From Arbacia lixula (taxonomy: Eukaryota > Echinodermata > Echinoidea > Arbacioida > Arbaciidae): a stretch of DNA of 64,000 nt. Both the position numbers and the translations under genes were made by a program. The stretch covers positions 5,197,795 through 5,261,794 of the forward strand of contig OZ022594.1 of the NCBI GenBank assembly GCA_963669155.1, written 5' to 3'. Positions 1 through 11,621 of the stretch are shown in pieces (the stretch's first letter is position 1; each line of letters starts with the position of its first letter). The notes beneath the pieces were generated by a model. It was not told the DNA's origin, did no database searches, and saw nothing but the letters and a program-made list of their open reading frames with translations.

Positions 1-8
1 CCTCCCGC

Positions 9-223
9 TAGCCTGGCTCTCAGGCCGTTCGCCATTTTTTTTTTCGCCATTTTTTTTCAAACTAGTCAATAAATGGGTCTGGCTGCAGTAGACTAATCAG
101 TCTCCATTTCTTCTCCGGCTTGCCCAAACAGACTGAGAAGAGAGGAAAATGATATGTGCTTTGACTAGTCTTAGGGTGCCAGACTCTTTTTGTCTGTTGG
201 AAGCAAATATGTCCAATAGGCTT
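9..223. mobile_element. MITE family A copy 1 (TAGCCTGG ends)
   Basis: A roughly 215-bp element begins TAGCCTGG and ends near AATAGGCTTA. Inside it shares with other copies GTCTGGCTGCAGTAGACTA, a GACTAGTCTTAG segment and an ATATGTCC segment just before the end. It carries a T-rich insertion near its left end. It has no coding capacity. Confidence 0.7.
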
Positions 224-1630
224 AAAGCAGGGTACAGTACAGAGGGCAGGGCTGACCACATTGATTCAATTAGAACATGGGCTTTTGGACTGGTGTGGAT
301 GGGTGGGGGATAGGTGGGGGATATGAGGGTGGGGGAGGGTGGGGGGGGGGAGACCCCTATTGTTGCATTGATCCAATTGCTGGTGTGTGTCTTGGGTAGG
401 ATGGGGGACCATAGAATAGAATCAGACATACTATAGTTTATTGATTGATTAATTGTTTTTTTTTAATGTTTTTTTTAAGGGGAAGGGGAGGCTTGAGTAT
501 GGTGGTTGTGTATGATAGAGAAGAATCATGAATGCATTGAATTGTATTTGGTTGATATTTATAATAATTTGCCCTATGTTTCCTTTTTTTTTGGGGGGGA
601 GGGGGGGGGGTGGAAGCTTGATTATGGGGGGGGGGGGGGGGGCTGTATGGAAGAATTAGGAATGCACGGAAAGGAGAGAGTTTCTCTGAGCACTTCATTA
701 GCCTGAAGGTCTGGATATGAAGAGGGTGTGAACAAGCCAGTCCAGCAATCTCCAAGTACAGGCCTCTGGGCATATCAGGGTCAGGTCACGGTCTTTAATT
801 GAATCGAGAGTTCTTGAATTACCAACCTTGCATTATGGGCTTTCACAAAGAATTCTGCATGTATGCACATAATGAAGAACTTCGCTCTTTAATTAGTTAT
901 CTTTAAGTTTATTTGTTTTCAGATTTTTTTTTAGGTCTTATATAAATTTCATGACAAAGGGAGAGGAAGGGTGAAAGATGTAAAGAGAGGGACAGACATA
1001 TCTATACAAAGATGAACAATTTATTTGAAATATTACAAATCTGGCTCATGCTGCATGATGGGAATGTTACAAAATAATTTTTTCTAAAACTTTGCAACTT
1101 TTAATGACTACTCTTCCTCCCTTAGTAGTAAAGAGAAAGAAATACATGTGCTAAAAAAATAGCATTAGGGTTACAGTCTTCCAAGAAAGAGAGAAGATTT
1201 AATGTTTTCTCCAGTGTAATATGGGGATGTCTTATCCACACCCATTGAGATAGAGCTGTAATTCTGTAAACAACTTGAACAAGCATGTATTTACAAGCCC
1301 TGAAATCAATGGACTCCCTTAGCTGCAGAATGCATAATGAAGTTGGGCATGCAGGTCGCGATATATTCCCCGCTGTTCCCCACTATAGTTCCCCACTAGA
1401 CGTGATGACGGTCTCACAGAACGCATTTAAGAGTATATAGAGGAAATTGTGATGCTTGAAGTTCGCAGAGAGGATGAGAATGATGGAAGAAAATGATAAA
1501 AAGAGGAAGAACATGCTGAAAAAAGGTATTCAACCTTCCTATTCCCCATAGCTCCCCACTAGTCTGGAGCACATTCTTACAAAACACATTCTAGGGTACA
1601 TTGTGATGCTTCAGGCTCACAGGCAAGTTG
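224..1630. other. Non-coding, G-run rich then AT-rich
   Basis: Runs of G occur at about 301-351, 593-610 and 626-642 (17 consecutive G), and could form G-quadruplexes. The rest is AT-rich sequence with no exon, RNA gene or clear repeat visible. Confidence 0.6.
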
Positions 1631-1836
1631 TAGGCTGGCTCCCAGACTTTTCAGTATTTCTTGCTAACCAAAATATTCAATAAAAGGGTCTGGCTGCGGT
1701 AGACTACTCATTCTCAATTTCTTCCTCAGATGGACTGATAAAGGATGAGAATGATAATGTGACTAGTCTTAGAATTTAATTATATTTTAAATTCAAGTTT
1801 GGGACAGAAATATCCAGCAGCCTGGAAGATAGGCTA
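1631..1836. mobile_element. MITE family A copy 2
   Basis: This copy starts TAGGCTGGCTCCCAG and ends CAGCCTGGAAGATAGGCTA, with the shared inner segment GGTCTGGCTGCGGTAGACTA. Its length of 206 bp agrees with the other copies. Confidence 0.75.
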
Positions 1837-2179
1837 GGCAGGGTGAGAAGGGGAGCCAGAATGAATAAATGAAAAAAAAAAAAAAAAAAAAACAGCAGCA
1901 CATAAGAAAGTACTTAACTCTCTCATTGCCATTGGCATTTTGATGTGCGGTTCGATCAGTGGAGGTTTCATAGTTTGGTTATGGGGATTAAACAAGTGCT
2001 GTCCTTTTTAGAGAGATAATGTACAAATCGTCATTTCATTTGACATGATGTAATTTATACTAGTGATATTGATTATAATGAAAACAGAATTGTTTGGGGT
2101 GGATGTGAAGAATTTAAACAAAAATAGAAGGAAATGGTGGAGTGCTGGGGGGAGAGAGGGAGAAGATATAACATATTAT

Positions 2180-2395
2180 AGTTTCACATCTTCTATAGAA
2201 AGCATCTTTAGGAGCAAATTTAATAAAGTAATTGATGCAACAGAATACATTTTGTAGACAATCTGTATGTAATGAATGGATATTTTCACATCTACTGTAG
2301 AAAGCATCATTATTGGAGCAAATTGAATGACGTCATCGATGCAAGAGAATACCCATACATGTTGTAGACAATCCGTAGGGAATGACTGCTTGTTC
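2180..2395. repeat. Two-unit direct duplication, about 110 bp
   Basis: A unit containing GAAAGCATC, GGAGCAAATT, GATGCAA and TTGTAGACAATC appears twice in succession with moderate divergence. Confidence 0.65.
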
Positions 2396-2577
2396 TCAGT
2401 GGGGAAATATCTCTCCTAAAGTTGTTCAAGCAGTTGAGAAAAGAGGTAGTAGGAGGCTTATTGAAATTTGCTGTTCGTGTCGACAGAGAGTTAATGTGCT
2501 TGGGGTTCTATGTCCCACTCTCTTATGATTGTCTTCCCGAAAGTAATGGAACATATGTGGAGGGTATTGCCTGTCTA

Positions 2578-2960
2578 GCCGCACATCACTAACAAAGCTG
2601 GGCAGCGAGGGCAGCAGATGTTCATTTTAAAGGTGGCGCACGCCACACATCACAACAAGCACAGAATCAGTGACAAGATATGACAGGTCCCTAGACCGCA
2701 CATAACCCTCATTGCTTACGAAGCTGGACAGTGAAGGCGCCAATCGTTTTTTGAAAGATGGCGTGCATCACAACAACCACATGGACAGGTACGTGACATG
2801 GCAGGGTCCCAGGGCTCTGACCACTGACCAGCCCTAGAGGATGCATGTGTAGGCTTAACCGCCTCTGTCCAGGCATTGACCGCTAAGCGGTGACTGACAC
2901 CAGTAGCTGTGAATGTGGCTAGGCTCAAGCCGCTGACCCGCTGACCACCTGCGATGTGCT
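2578..2960. repeat. Diverged tandem duplication, GC-richer
   Basis: A unit of about 130 bp occurs twice. It contains GCACAT, AAGCTGGxCAG, a run of T or A, then TGGCGxxC, CATCACAACAA and GACAGGT. The block continues into GC-richer unique sequence. No open frame has exon-like signals. Confidence 0.5.
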
Positions 2961-3067
2961 AGTGCTCCATTCATCACCTAGAGTCTAGAGGGAGGCTGGG
3001 GGCCCTCAACGGCTTGACCCTTGGGCCCTGTGGCTAGACTGTGGCTGATGGCAGCCTCCGCTAGATG

Positions 3068-3132
3068 ACAGAGAGAGAGAGAGAGAGATAGACAGACAGA
3101 CAGGCAGAGAGAGATAGAGCGAGAGAAAGAGA

Positions 3133-3170
<38 letters not shown>

Positions 3171-3565
3171 AAGAGTGAGAGAGAGAAAGAAAGAAAGAGT
3201 GAGAGAGAGAGAGAAAGAGAGAGAAAGAAAGTGAGAGAGAGAGAGAGAGAGAGAAAGAAAGAAAGGAAGAAAGAAAGAGTGAGAGAGAGAGAAAGAAAGA
3301 AAGAAAGAAAGAAAGAGTGAGAGAGAGAGAAAGAAAGAAAGATATAGAGATGGAGAGAGAGAGAGAGAAGATAAAGGAGAGAGGAAGAGGTAGTGAAGGA
3401 GAGAGTCACACAGAGACAGGAGAGAGAGAGAGATAGAGTAAGAAAGAGAGAGAGATATGAAGAGAAAGAAAAAAGAAAGAGATGGAAAGAAATAGACAGA
3501 GAGACAGAATGATACAGTAAAAAAGAAAGAGAGAGAGAGAGAGGTTGAAAAAGGAGAGAGGAGAG
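3068..3565. repeat. (GA)n/(GAAA)n purine tract, about 500 bp
   Basis: Nearly every plus-strand base is a purine, dominated by GAGA and GAAAGAAA. Long Ser-Leu-rich open frames on the minus strand are a by-product of the low complexity. Tracts like this can form intramolecular triplex DNA. Confidence 0.9.
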
Positions 3566-3812
3566 AAAGAGAGGAGGAGCGAATATTACCCCAAAGTAGT
3601 AGAAGCTTGTAAAAATGATGAGATGCACAATTGGAATTCTGCAATTTCCTCGAAATTGTACATTTTCATGTTTACAGGTAAGGCAATGTGACCCAATCAA
3701 TACCAAACTTTGAAATCTACATTGATGCACTACACACATCCATGCCAATAGCAGTGAATGTGTCTAGATCAAGTACCAGTGTGTGAATATAACTATGTTA
3801 TATCATGTTTAA

Positions 3813-4176
3813 AGGGCATATACTGTACTGAGAAGGCAAAAAAGCCTTCAAAATGTAATTGTTTGCAATCTTCTTGCCAATGGTCTTAAATTCATGTATT
3901 GTCTATTTTAGAAGCTTGCTGAAAGGTATTTGCCCTCAAATGATCCACGTTTGGAGAAATCAGTCATTAAATCACAAATCCTCAAAATGTTCGGCCCGAA
4001 CATTTGAGGATATACTCATTAATCATTAATCACACCATATGTGGATCATTTGAGGGCAAATGACTTTCAGCAAGCTTCTAAAATAGACAATACATGAATT
4101 TAAGACCATTGGCAAGGAGATTGCAAACAATTACATTTTGAAGGCTTTTTTTCCTTCTCAGTACAGTATATGCCCT
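3813..4176. mobile_element. TTAA MITE family B copy 1 (intact, 364 bp)
   Basis: TTAA (3809-3812 and 4177-4180) flanks an almost complete palindrome. It starts AGGGCATATACTGTACTG and ends with the reverse complement. The centre is near ATGTTCGG/CCCGAACAT. Arms of about 175 bp carry the shared segments CTTCTTGCCAATGGTCTTAA and TTTGCCCTCAAATGATCCA. It has no coding capacity. The TTAA duplication suggests mobilisation by a piggyBac-type transposase, an inference from target site only. Confidence 0.88.
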
Positions 4177-4339
4177 TTAAGGTAAGGCAATGTAAGCCAC
4201 TCAGTGCCAAGCTTTGAAAACTACATTGATTTACTACACACTAATGCCAAAAGCAAGTAGAGGGTAAAGTTCAAATACTAGAATGTTTTATTATGCAGCC
4301 TACATGTACATGTACAGTGTATGTAGAGGACGTGTATGT

Positions 4340-4620
4340 GGTTAGGAGCTAAATGATGTACTATAGCTCCGGGCATTGATTGAGAACTGGAGAGCACGCT
4401 GCGTGATCCGTCTGATAATTTCACGGTGAAGTGGTTTGTATTGAGCGTCTCATGCGACCCCCAAGGCCACGCGGCCGCCGCTCCACGCATTGGCAATATG
4501 GCAGGAGCACGAACCATGCCGAATATCGGCAGCTAATGGAACATGAAAGGGCAGGCAGATATCAAATTGACTCGTCATTAGACGGAGGAAATGAGACGAA
4601 CTAAAGACCTGCCTACTCAC
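4340..4620. other. GC-richer unique block, possible regulatory DNA
   Basis: The block stands out from AT-rich surroundings, contains a GCGGCCGC site near 4470, and shows no repeat relatives in the window. No splice-bounded open frame was found. It is a candidate cis-regulatory element on composition alone. Confidence 0.25.
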
Positions 4621-5164
4621 ATTGAGGCCTTGGCATATTACATTTTTTAAAAGGCAAACTTCATTTTCAAAATCATTTCAATGTATTGAATGCATCCTAC
4701 TTGATGATTAATTGATGATTTTCTATCATAACTAAACAGCAGGATGAATTAAGTCAGTACCAGTATTTTGTGTTTACCTGGCGCTATAGCGGCGACTGGT
4801 TAAAGGCATTTGATTTACCGTACTGGTATTTGATAGGGCCGCCAGTTTAATTAGTACACAAAGGTACATGAAGGCAGGGCACTGCATGTCAACAGTGCAA
4901 GTAAAACGCTGTACTGTATGTTCACAGTGTATATGTAAACATGTCAATAAAGGAAACATACATGTACATGTACACCTACATGCGTCCATGATATAAAACA
5001 GTTATACTACTTCCATCTTAAACAAAAACATTTATTTTATAACTCAATAAATGTGATAAGAGAATTTTCGTGCCTGCTTACATGTTAATAACATAAAATA
5101 TAGGGGCTTGTTTTTGCTTTATTTATGTATAAAGTATGACATATTGATGTGTTTATTATTCTTG

Positions 5165-5165
<1 letters not shown>

Positions 5166-5206
<41 letters not shown>

Positions 5207-5207
5207 G
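5166..5207. repeat. (TTA)n microsatellite
   Basis: About 14 near-perfect TTA units precede the inverted repeat at 5208. Confidence 0.95.
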
Positions 5208-5230
5208 GTGGTCTGCCATGCAGATCACCT
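5208..5230. repeat. Short inverted repeat at module edge
   Basis: GGTGGTCTGC and GCAGATCACC face each other around CAT. The half-site GCAGACCACC recurs at about 6411 and 8024 next to the same downstream word TTGTCC, so it marks a repeated module boundary. Confidence 0.6.
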
Positions 5231-7639
5231 CTTGTGTTTGTCCGAATTTTCTTTCTTTCTTTATTATTTATTTTTATTCCAAATTTTGTGGCATGGATAT
5301 CTCAACAATGCATGGGCCATTTTTCATGAAATCTTCATCATGCATGAATATATATATGAACATGTTCCAGCAACATTTTCAAGGTCATGACGTTATCGTG
5401 ACGTCATCTACGAGCAATTTAATGGAAATCCAATATTGGATATATCTCTTGAACACATCATTCATATCTTATGAAATTTGACATGCATAAAGTTAATGAC
5501 GTAACAATTCATTTTATCGACTAAAAACGCGCGCGTACGCGTACGTTAGTGCAAAAACGCGCGCGCAAAATTTTAGAATGCTCCAAATCAACTTAAAATT
5601 GTTTTGCATATGTTTCAGGTCATTTTAAGCATTTCAAAAATTTCCGCGCGTGCGCGCGCGTTCGCGCGTTTTTCAGTGCGTTACGCGTACGCAGCCTCAA
5701 AATTCCGCTTTTATACTGGTTTCATGTTTCTGACACTACAAGCATGACACTCTGCAATTTTGAGCCATTTCCATGCAATAACAAGGTCTTGCGGGTGCGT
5801 CAAAGTTGAAAGTCTGCGCGTGCGTCAATACGTTTTTGTGTGCAAATATTGCAAAAAACATGACTACCTTCAATCGGCCATAGCTCTTTAGAATGGCCGG
5901 TGACCCCCAATTTTTTTTTAATATTTGGAAAGAGTATGAAATGTAAATGTGATTTCATGTGTCATTTTACCGGTAAGTACAACGTGACGTCATCATATTG
6001 CCATATGAATCGAAAAAACGAATTTTTAATTATGACGTCATGACCATTTTTACCCGCTTTTGCATATCTCAGTAATCCTTTGTCAATTTCCTCCCAAATC
6101 TCATTAACTTATAGCTGAGACCTTTTTCTATATATAAGATTCCTTCATTTGTCATTTTGTTGATGTCCTCATGGTGTAAATTTCATTATTCGCATTAGTG
6201 TCATAAACGGACGCATGTACGTGTTATGTTAATGGAAGGTGTCATCATTTTGTCAAGTCTCTGAAATGTTAGTATATTGTATGTGGCTTTATGAGTTTTC
6301 TTGTGCGTTGCCTCTGATTTCTAATAAATAGATGGTGTCACCATTGAAAGACAATGGTGTCGCCGTGCATTTATCATACCATGTCTGTGCACAAATTTGC
6401 CAATGCAGACCACCTTATACTTGTCCACAAGTATGTCTCGTTTATTTATTTTTATTCCAAATTTTTGTGACATGGATATCTCAACAATGCATAGGCCATA
6501 TTTCATGAAATGTTCATCATGTATGAACATATATGTGAACATGTTACAGCAACATTTTCAAGGTCATGACGTCATCGTGACGTCATCTACGAGCAGTTTA
6601 ATGAAAAACTATTACCTCATGTAGCTCTAGAACTGGTCATCTCTGTGTAATGAAATTTGACATGCATATAATTAATGAGTAGCTAATTAATTTCATTGAA
6701 AAAAAACGCGCGCGTACGCGTACGTTAGTGCAAAAACGCGCGCGCAAAATTTTAAAATGCTCCAAATCAACTCAAAATTGTTTTGCATATGTTTCAGGCC
6801 ATTTCTAGCATTTCAAAAATTTCCGCGCGTGCGCGCGCGTTCGCGCGTTTTTTCGTGCGTAACGCGAACAAAACGTCAAAATTCTGTTTTTTTACTGGAT
6901 TCATGTTACTGACACTACATACAACACATCCTGTCATTTTGAGCCATTTCCATGCAATAACAAGGTCGTGCTGGTGCGTCAAAGTTCAAAGTCTGCGCGT
7001 GCGTCAATACGTTTTTGTGTGCAAATATTGCAAAAAACATGACTACCTTCAATCGGCCATAGCTCTTCAGAATGGCCGGTGACCCCAAATTTTTTTTCAA
7101 TATTCTGAAAGAGTGGGAAATGTAGATGTGATTTAATGTTCGATTTACCTTTTAAATTTATGTTGATGTCATCATATTGCCATATGAATCGAAAAAATGA
7201 TTTTTCATGTATGACGTCATGAACTTTTTTACCCGCTTTTGTGTATCTCAGTAATTCATGGTCAATTTTCTCCCAAATTTCAGTATGTTGTAGCTGAGAC
7301 CTCGCTCCATAGTAGGAGTTGCCTTCATTTTTCATTTTGATGACGTCTTCACGGTGTAAATTTCATTATACGCATGAATGTCAAAATCGCACTTCCGTGT
7401 TATGTCAATGGAAGTGGTATTTATGAAATGACATGACGAGCTTCTAGGAGATGTATCTCACTAATATGTCAAGCTTTCACTCTGAAATTTCAGTATGTTG
7501 TAGCTGAGTCTACGAGCTTTCCGGAACGTTGTCTCCATTTTTTAATCAGATGTCGGGATCATAGTGAAATTTCAGCTTGAATATCGATTTCTTAATCATT
7601 CTAGCCCCTGCTGGGCATTACGTGTTAAGTGAATGGGAA

Positions 7640-7712
7640 GATTTGTGGCTCAATAGGTAAGGCGCCGTTTTAAGATCTCGAGACCCCCGGTTCGATTCCT
7701 GGCGTGGGTAGG
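7640..7712 (+). repeat. tRNA-like pol III promoter remnant (SINE-derived?)
   Basis: An A-box-like TGGCTCAATAGG (7646-7657) is followed at normal spacing by a perfect B-box, GGTTCGATTCC (7689-7699). The sequences that should form the acceptor stem do not pair, so it is not a functional tRNA. The best reading is a tRNA-derived SINE head or a decayed tRNA copy. Confidence 0.55.
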
Positions 7713-8057
7713 GTCAACTTTTGCATTCCTTTTGCAATGTTTATTTTGCCATCTTCTTCTGTTCTATGCCTCACTTTGTCATTCTCTTTGAGATTTTCTT
7801 TCCAATTCTTTTTTCTCTCACCCCATTCTCTTACATGACTATTAATCACGTTAGCATAAACATGTTACCATTTAGGAAATTCTCTGAAATTTTAGTATAA
7901 TAGGTGCCCTATGAGCTTTCTTGAGCGCTGTCTCACATTGCTTATGGATAGTTGGTGTCACGAATGAAGGTCTATAGTTCACCGTGCATTTTCCAGCCCA
8001 TGTCTGTGCATGAATTTGCCAATGCAGACCACCTGATACTTGTCCACAAGTATGTCT

Positions 8058-8236
8058 CGTTATTATTATTATTGTTATTATTATTATTATTATTATTACT
8101 ATTATTATTATTATTATTGTTATTATTATTATTATTATTGTTATTGTTATTTTTATTGTTATTGTTATTGTTATTGTTATTTTTATTGTTATTGTTATTA
8201 TTATTATTTTTTTTTTTTTTGGGGGGGGGGGGGGGG
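8058..8236. repeat. (TTA)n/(TTG)n microsatellite ending in poly-T and poly-G
   Basis: About 150 bp of TTA and TTG units run into T13 and then G16 (8221-8236). Asn- or Leu-rich open frames here are artefacts. Confidence 0.95.
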
Positions 8237-8509
8237 ACTGCAGACAAGCCAAAATCAATCATGAATATAAGATGAGAGAGATATGCTCAGAAAGATCTTG
8301 TGAGCACTATGTTAAAAATGATCCATTGTAACAATTAGACTGTGTGCTATCTTGGAATTTTGTGTTTTAGTTGGTATTGACCATAAAATGTTTGTATTAT
8401 AGGGATGTGATTGGCATGAGGATCAATATTATGGAGCAAGTCAGTGGGACTTGAAGTGGCAATCAGAAAAAATGTAGAGAGTGATTTGTCTACAGTGGTT
8501 GTGCCTGCT

Positions 8510-8603
8510 GAGAGGTGAAATGAGAGAGAGGAACAAGAGAGAAAGCGAGAGAGAGAGAGAGGAAGCGGGCGAAAGAGAGAGCAAGAGAGAGAGAGAGAGA
8601 TGA

Positions 8604-8642
<39 letters not shown>

Positions 8643-9046
8643 TAGATGAAGTGAGAAGAGGGAAAGAGAAGAGAGTGAGAGAGGAGGGAGCGAAAGAGAA
8701 GAGAGCGAGGGAGAAAGGGAGAGAGTTGACTCAAGTGATTGTGCCTGCTGTGTATCAAAGTGTTCGCTGATGTTGAAGCTCACTTCCTTCCACGCAGTCT
8801 GCGGAAATAGGGAGAGAGAGAGAGGAAGAGAGAGAGGGAGTGAGAGAGAGAGAGAGAGAGATAAAAGAGAGAAAGAGGAAATAGAAAAAAACGACTGAGG
8901 AAATGAGAGAACTTAGCAAGCAAGATAGAGAAAAGAGAAAGTGAGGGAAGGAGCAAGACAGAGAAAGAGAGAAAGAAATTTAAAGGGAGAAAAGGTGAGA
9001 GAGAGAGAAAATTTGTGAGGAGTGAGTTGATTCAAGTGATTTTATC

Positions 9047-9091
<45 letters not shown>

Positions 9092-9505
9092 GGAGTAAGA
9101 GGAGGGAGCGAAAGGGAAGAGAGTGAGAGAGAAAGGGAGAGAGAAGATTGGTATATAGAGTGAGTTGACTCAAGTGATTGTGCGCTGATGTTGAAGCTCA
9201 CTTCCTTCCACAGTCTGCGGAAATAGGGAGAGAGAGAGGAAGAGAGAGGAAATGAGAGAAGAGAGCATGCAAGTAAGAGAAAAGAAAGGAAGTGAGGAAA
9301 GGAGCAAGAGAGGGAAAGAGAGGGAGAAAATGGGTGAGGATGTGATTTAGTGTTTGTGCCTGCTGAGAGAGGGAGAGAGAGAGATGAAATGAGAGGAGTG
9401 AGCGAAAGAGAAGAGAGAAAGGGAGAGAGAGAAGATTGGTAGAGAGTTGACTCAAGTGATTGTATACCTGCTGTGTATCAAGGTGTGTGGTAATGTTGAA
9501 GCTCA
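8510..9505. repeat. GA-rich satellite with interspersed conserved cores
   Basis: Purine tracts alternate with a conserved non-GA core of about 60-90 bp containing TTGACTCAAGTGATTGT and TTGAAGCTCACTTCCTTCCA. Full cores start near 8727, 9167 and 9450. Truncated cores occur near 8480, 9030 and 9342. This is a tandem higher-order arrangement rather than a plain microsatellite. Confidence 0.75.
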
Positions 9506-10552
9506 CTTCCTTCCACGCGGTCTGCGCTGTGCGGCCTGTCTCCGCCCGTCAACCCGGCAGCGTTGAGTGGCATGCTCCCTCGCTTGGCTCATTCCCGCTC
9601 AAGCCTCCGTCGGGTAAAGAGGTATGACAGCGAACCTACCGGATCAAGCAAGGAGCTAAAAAGAGAGAGAGAGGGGGAGAGGGAGGGAGTGGGAGGTACA
9701 TGGCGATCAAAAGCCTCTGTGTTGATGCCGCATCAAAGGATTTACCTGCCCGTCTCATTACGCACGACGCGTCGGCCTCATGATTGGAATATGCCTGTAT
9801 ATGTTTGTGCTATGGTTCCTACGGTGTACTCCAAATTAGCAAAAGTGCTTCGCGACTTATGACGGCAGCATGGATTTTTTTCTGAAATATCAACTTTGCA
9901 TCAGACTGGTGATGTAAGCTTGGACATTTCTGGAAAAAAAAAAATCATTAGCCATCCGCGTGTGGAAGAGAATTGATCAAGTGTGTACATTATGCATGAG
10001 GGCAGTTTTCATGCTTGGTGCTTGCAGCGTATTGCGAATAGCTTTGCCTTTATCAATAGCTTTGCCGCTGATAAGGCATGCCTTATGTCTTGTATAACAT
10101 TGCTGTGATGGTGTGTGCTTTTGCACTTTTTGGATAGTCATTGGATCCTGGAAAATTAATGTGCAATTTGTTCTTCAAGCGTGTTCAGTAGCCTTTTTGT
10201 CTGATGTGCGCAAAAAACCCCCCAGATTCTCATTCTGTGGAGGTATTTCGTTGAGTGGAGCAACAGATTTTTCATCCAGATTTTGATAATGATGGGCAAT
10301 TACTGAATGTCTTCTTCATTACCTACTTTATCTCTTGATTGGTGTTATCTCTTTGCTGCCATGATGGTATTGGAATCTGATGTCAGTTTTTGTTTCTCTT
10401 CATCACTGTTGAAAAATTGGTGTTAACTTTATTTTGCATCCACACGAACTCCAAGTTAATGTCTTTTGGCCTTAGCTTGTGTGTTGCTACCCACAGTTAA
10501 GGAAATAGTTGAAGGAAATCAGGCGCTACCAAAAGAGCATTGGACTTCTGAT
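9506..10552. other. GC-rich block then AT-rich unique sequence
   Basis: 9506-9870 is clearly GC-richer than its neighbours and directly follows the last core of the GA-rich satellite. I see no good exon. From 9870 to 10552 the sequence is unique and AT-rich with nothing recognisable. Confidence 0.4.
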
Positions 10553-10637
10553 TCGCAAGCTCCCTACTGCAGCCAAACCTGTTTATTGAATATTGTAATT
10601 TAGATTTGAAATACTCAACAGCCTTGAAACCAGGCTA
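10553..10637. mobile_element. MITE family A, partial copy
   Basis: Only the terminal part is present: CTGCAGCCAAACCTG, a TTTATTGAATATTGTAATTT segment, then ending AACCAGGCTA. It matches the ends of the copies at 31819 and 48259. Confidence 0.65.
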
Positions 10638-10885
10638 AAGAATAGACTGCATCTACATTATTAAAGAACATATCAGCTGATAGGCACTCAAAACCGACTT
10701 TGAATAGATTTATACTGACCATTACAGGCTATCTGGAATTTTGGTTGTCAGTCTGAGATTAAAATCTAATGCTCGCAGACCCTTGATCTGAGAAAGTTAT
10801 TTTTAACATCATAATCTAAAAAACTCCATGAGATGAGGGTAACTATGTAGGAGTGTTGATGATTACAATTCCAGCATCACAACAG

Positions 10886-11312
10886 TTCTCCCTATCGCAT
10901 ATAAAGTAGCTCTCAGAATCTGAACATGTGTGGCGCTCTAATTTTTTTTACCTTTAATTCTTGGGATATGAACTTCCGGTTCTCGAACATTCTATAGCCA
11001 TCGTCTTGCTTGTGCGTTTTCATTCTTTCATTAGTCCTTCCACAATCAATGTTGAGGTAGGCAAACACATCGCCGTGAGTGATTGGTGGTATTTTTTTCA
11101 AGTCCTTCGTCTATGTAACAACCCTTCCATTTTCATATTTTAATATTTAATATAGAGGTTTACGAGGGCCGAAGTTACAGATTCTGTGCGTTATTGCGTG
11201 AATTGAATACGTACCAAACTCTTATCGGAAGTATACATCCCAAGAGCAATCGATCAGATATCAGTATCGCGAGGTGATATCGCTTGATGTCGCCTATATG
11301 CGATAGGGAGAA
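10886..11312 (+). mobile_element. MITE family C copy 1 (TTCTCCCTATCGC ends)
   Basis: Terminal inverted repeats TTCTCCCTATCGCATATA and its complement bound 427 bp. The interior matches 61953-62335 in inverse orientation over most of its length, including GAACTTCCGGTTCTCG and a CGAGGTGATATCGC segment. It has no coding capacity. Confidence 0.85.
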
Positions 11313-11621
11313 TTAATTCATCAGTGCAGAAATGAACATGCAATATGCATCATGTATTCTTTTCCTTATGGGAATCAATATTTTTAGCACCAAACCAAAT
11401 CAACATATTTCTGGTACTTTTTCAAAAGGACTGCACACATGGTGAACTGTGAAAAGAAAATCAATATAATTTGAAGATTGGCAATTGGGGAAATTCCCTC
11501 CCAAACCCTCACCCAGGTGAACTACATGTGTGTTTCTTAGAAAAGTAGGAAATATTCAAAAACATGAAGTGGGCAGGAGCCTGTGTGAAAATAGATTTCC
11601 AGAAGTTGTCCCGGCTTTTAA

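Larger units (their letters stand above)
5166..8236. repeat. Modular CpG-rich repeat bounded by (TTA)n tracts
   Basis: Two long direct copies (about 5265-6065 and 6445-7230, offset near 1180 bp) share an AT-rich start (TTTTATTCCAAATTTT), paired TGACGTCA-like sites, alternating CG-rich blocks and a segment with TATCTCAGTAAT. A shorter module with TGCAGACCACCT occurs at about 6310-6440 and again at 7915-8057. A (TTA)n tract lies on the left (5166-5207) and another on the right (8058-8207), ending in T13 and G16. It is probably a degenerate composite mobile element of unknown class. Confidence 0.7.

Noticed and set aside
2978..3748. 256-codon minus-strand open frame rich in Ser, Leu and Phe
   Set aside because: It is the reverse reading of a GA/GAAA purine tract; no codon bias, splice structure or domain.
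7640..7712. Functional tRNA gene
   Set aside because: A- and B-boxes are present, but the acceptor ends do not pair and the T-stem has a mismatch.
7952..8275. Poly-Leu, poly-Asn and poly-Tyr open frames
   Set aside because: These are translations of a TTA microsatellite.
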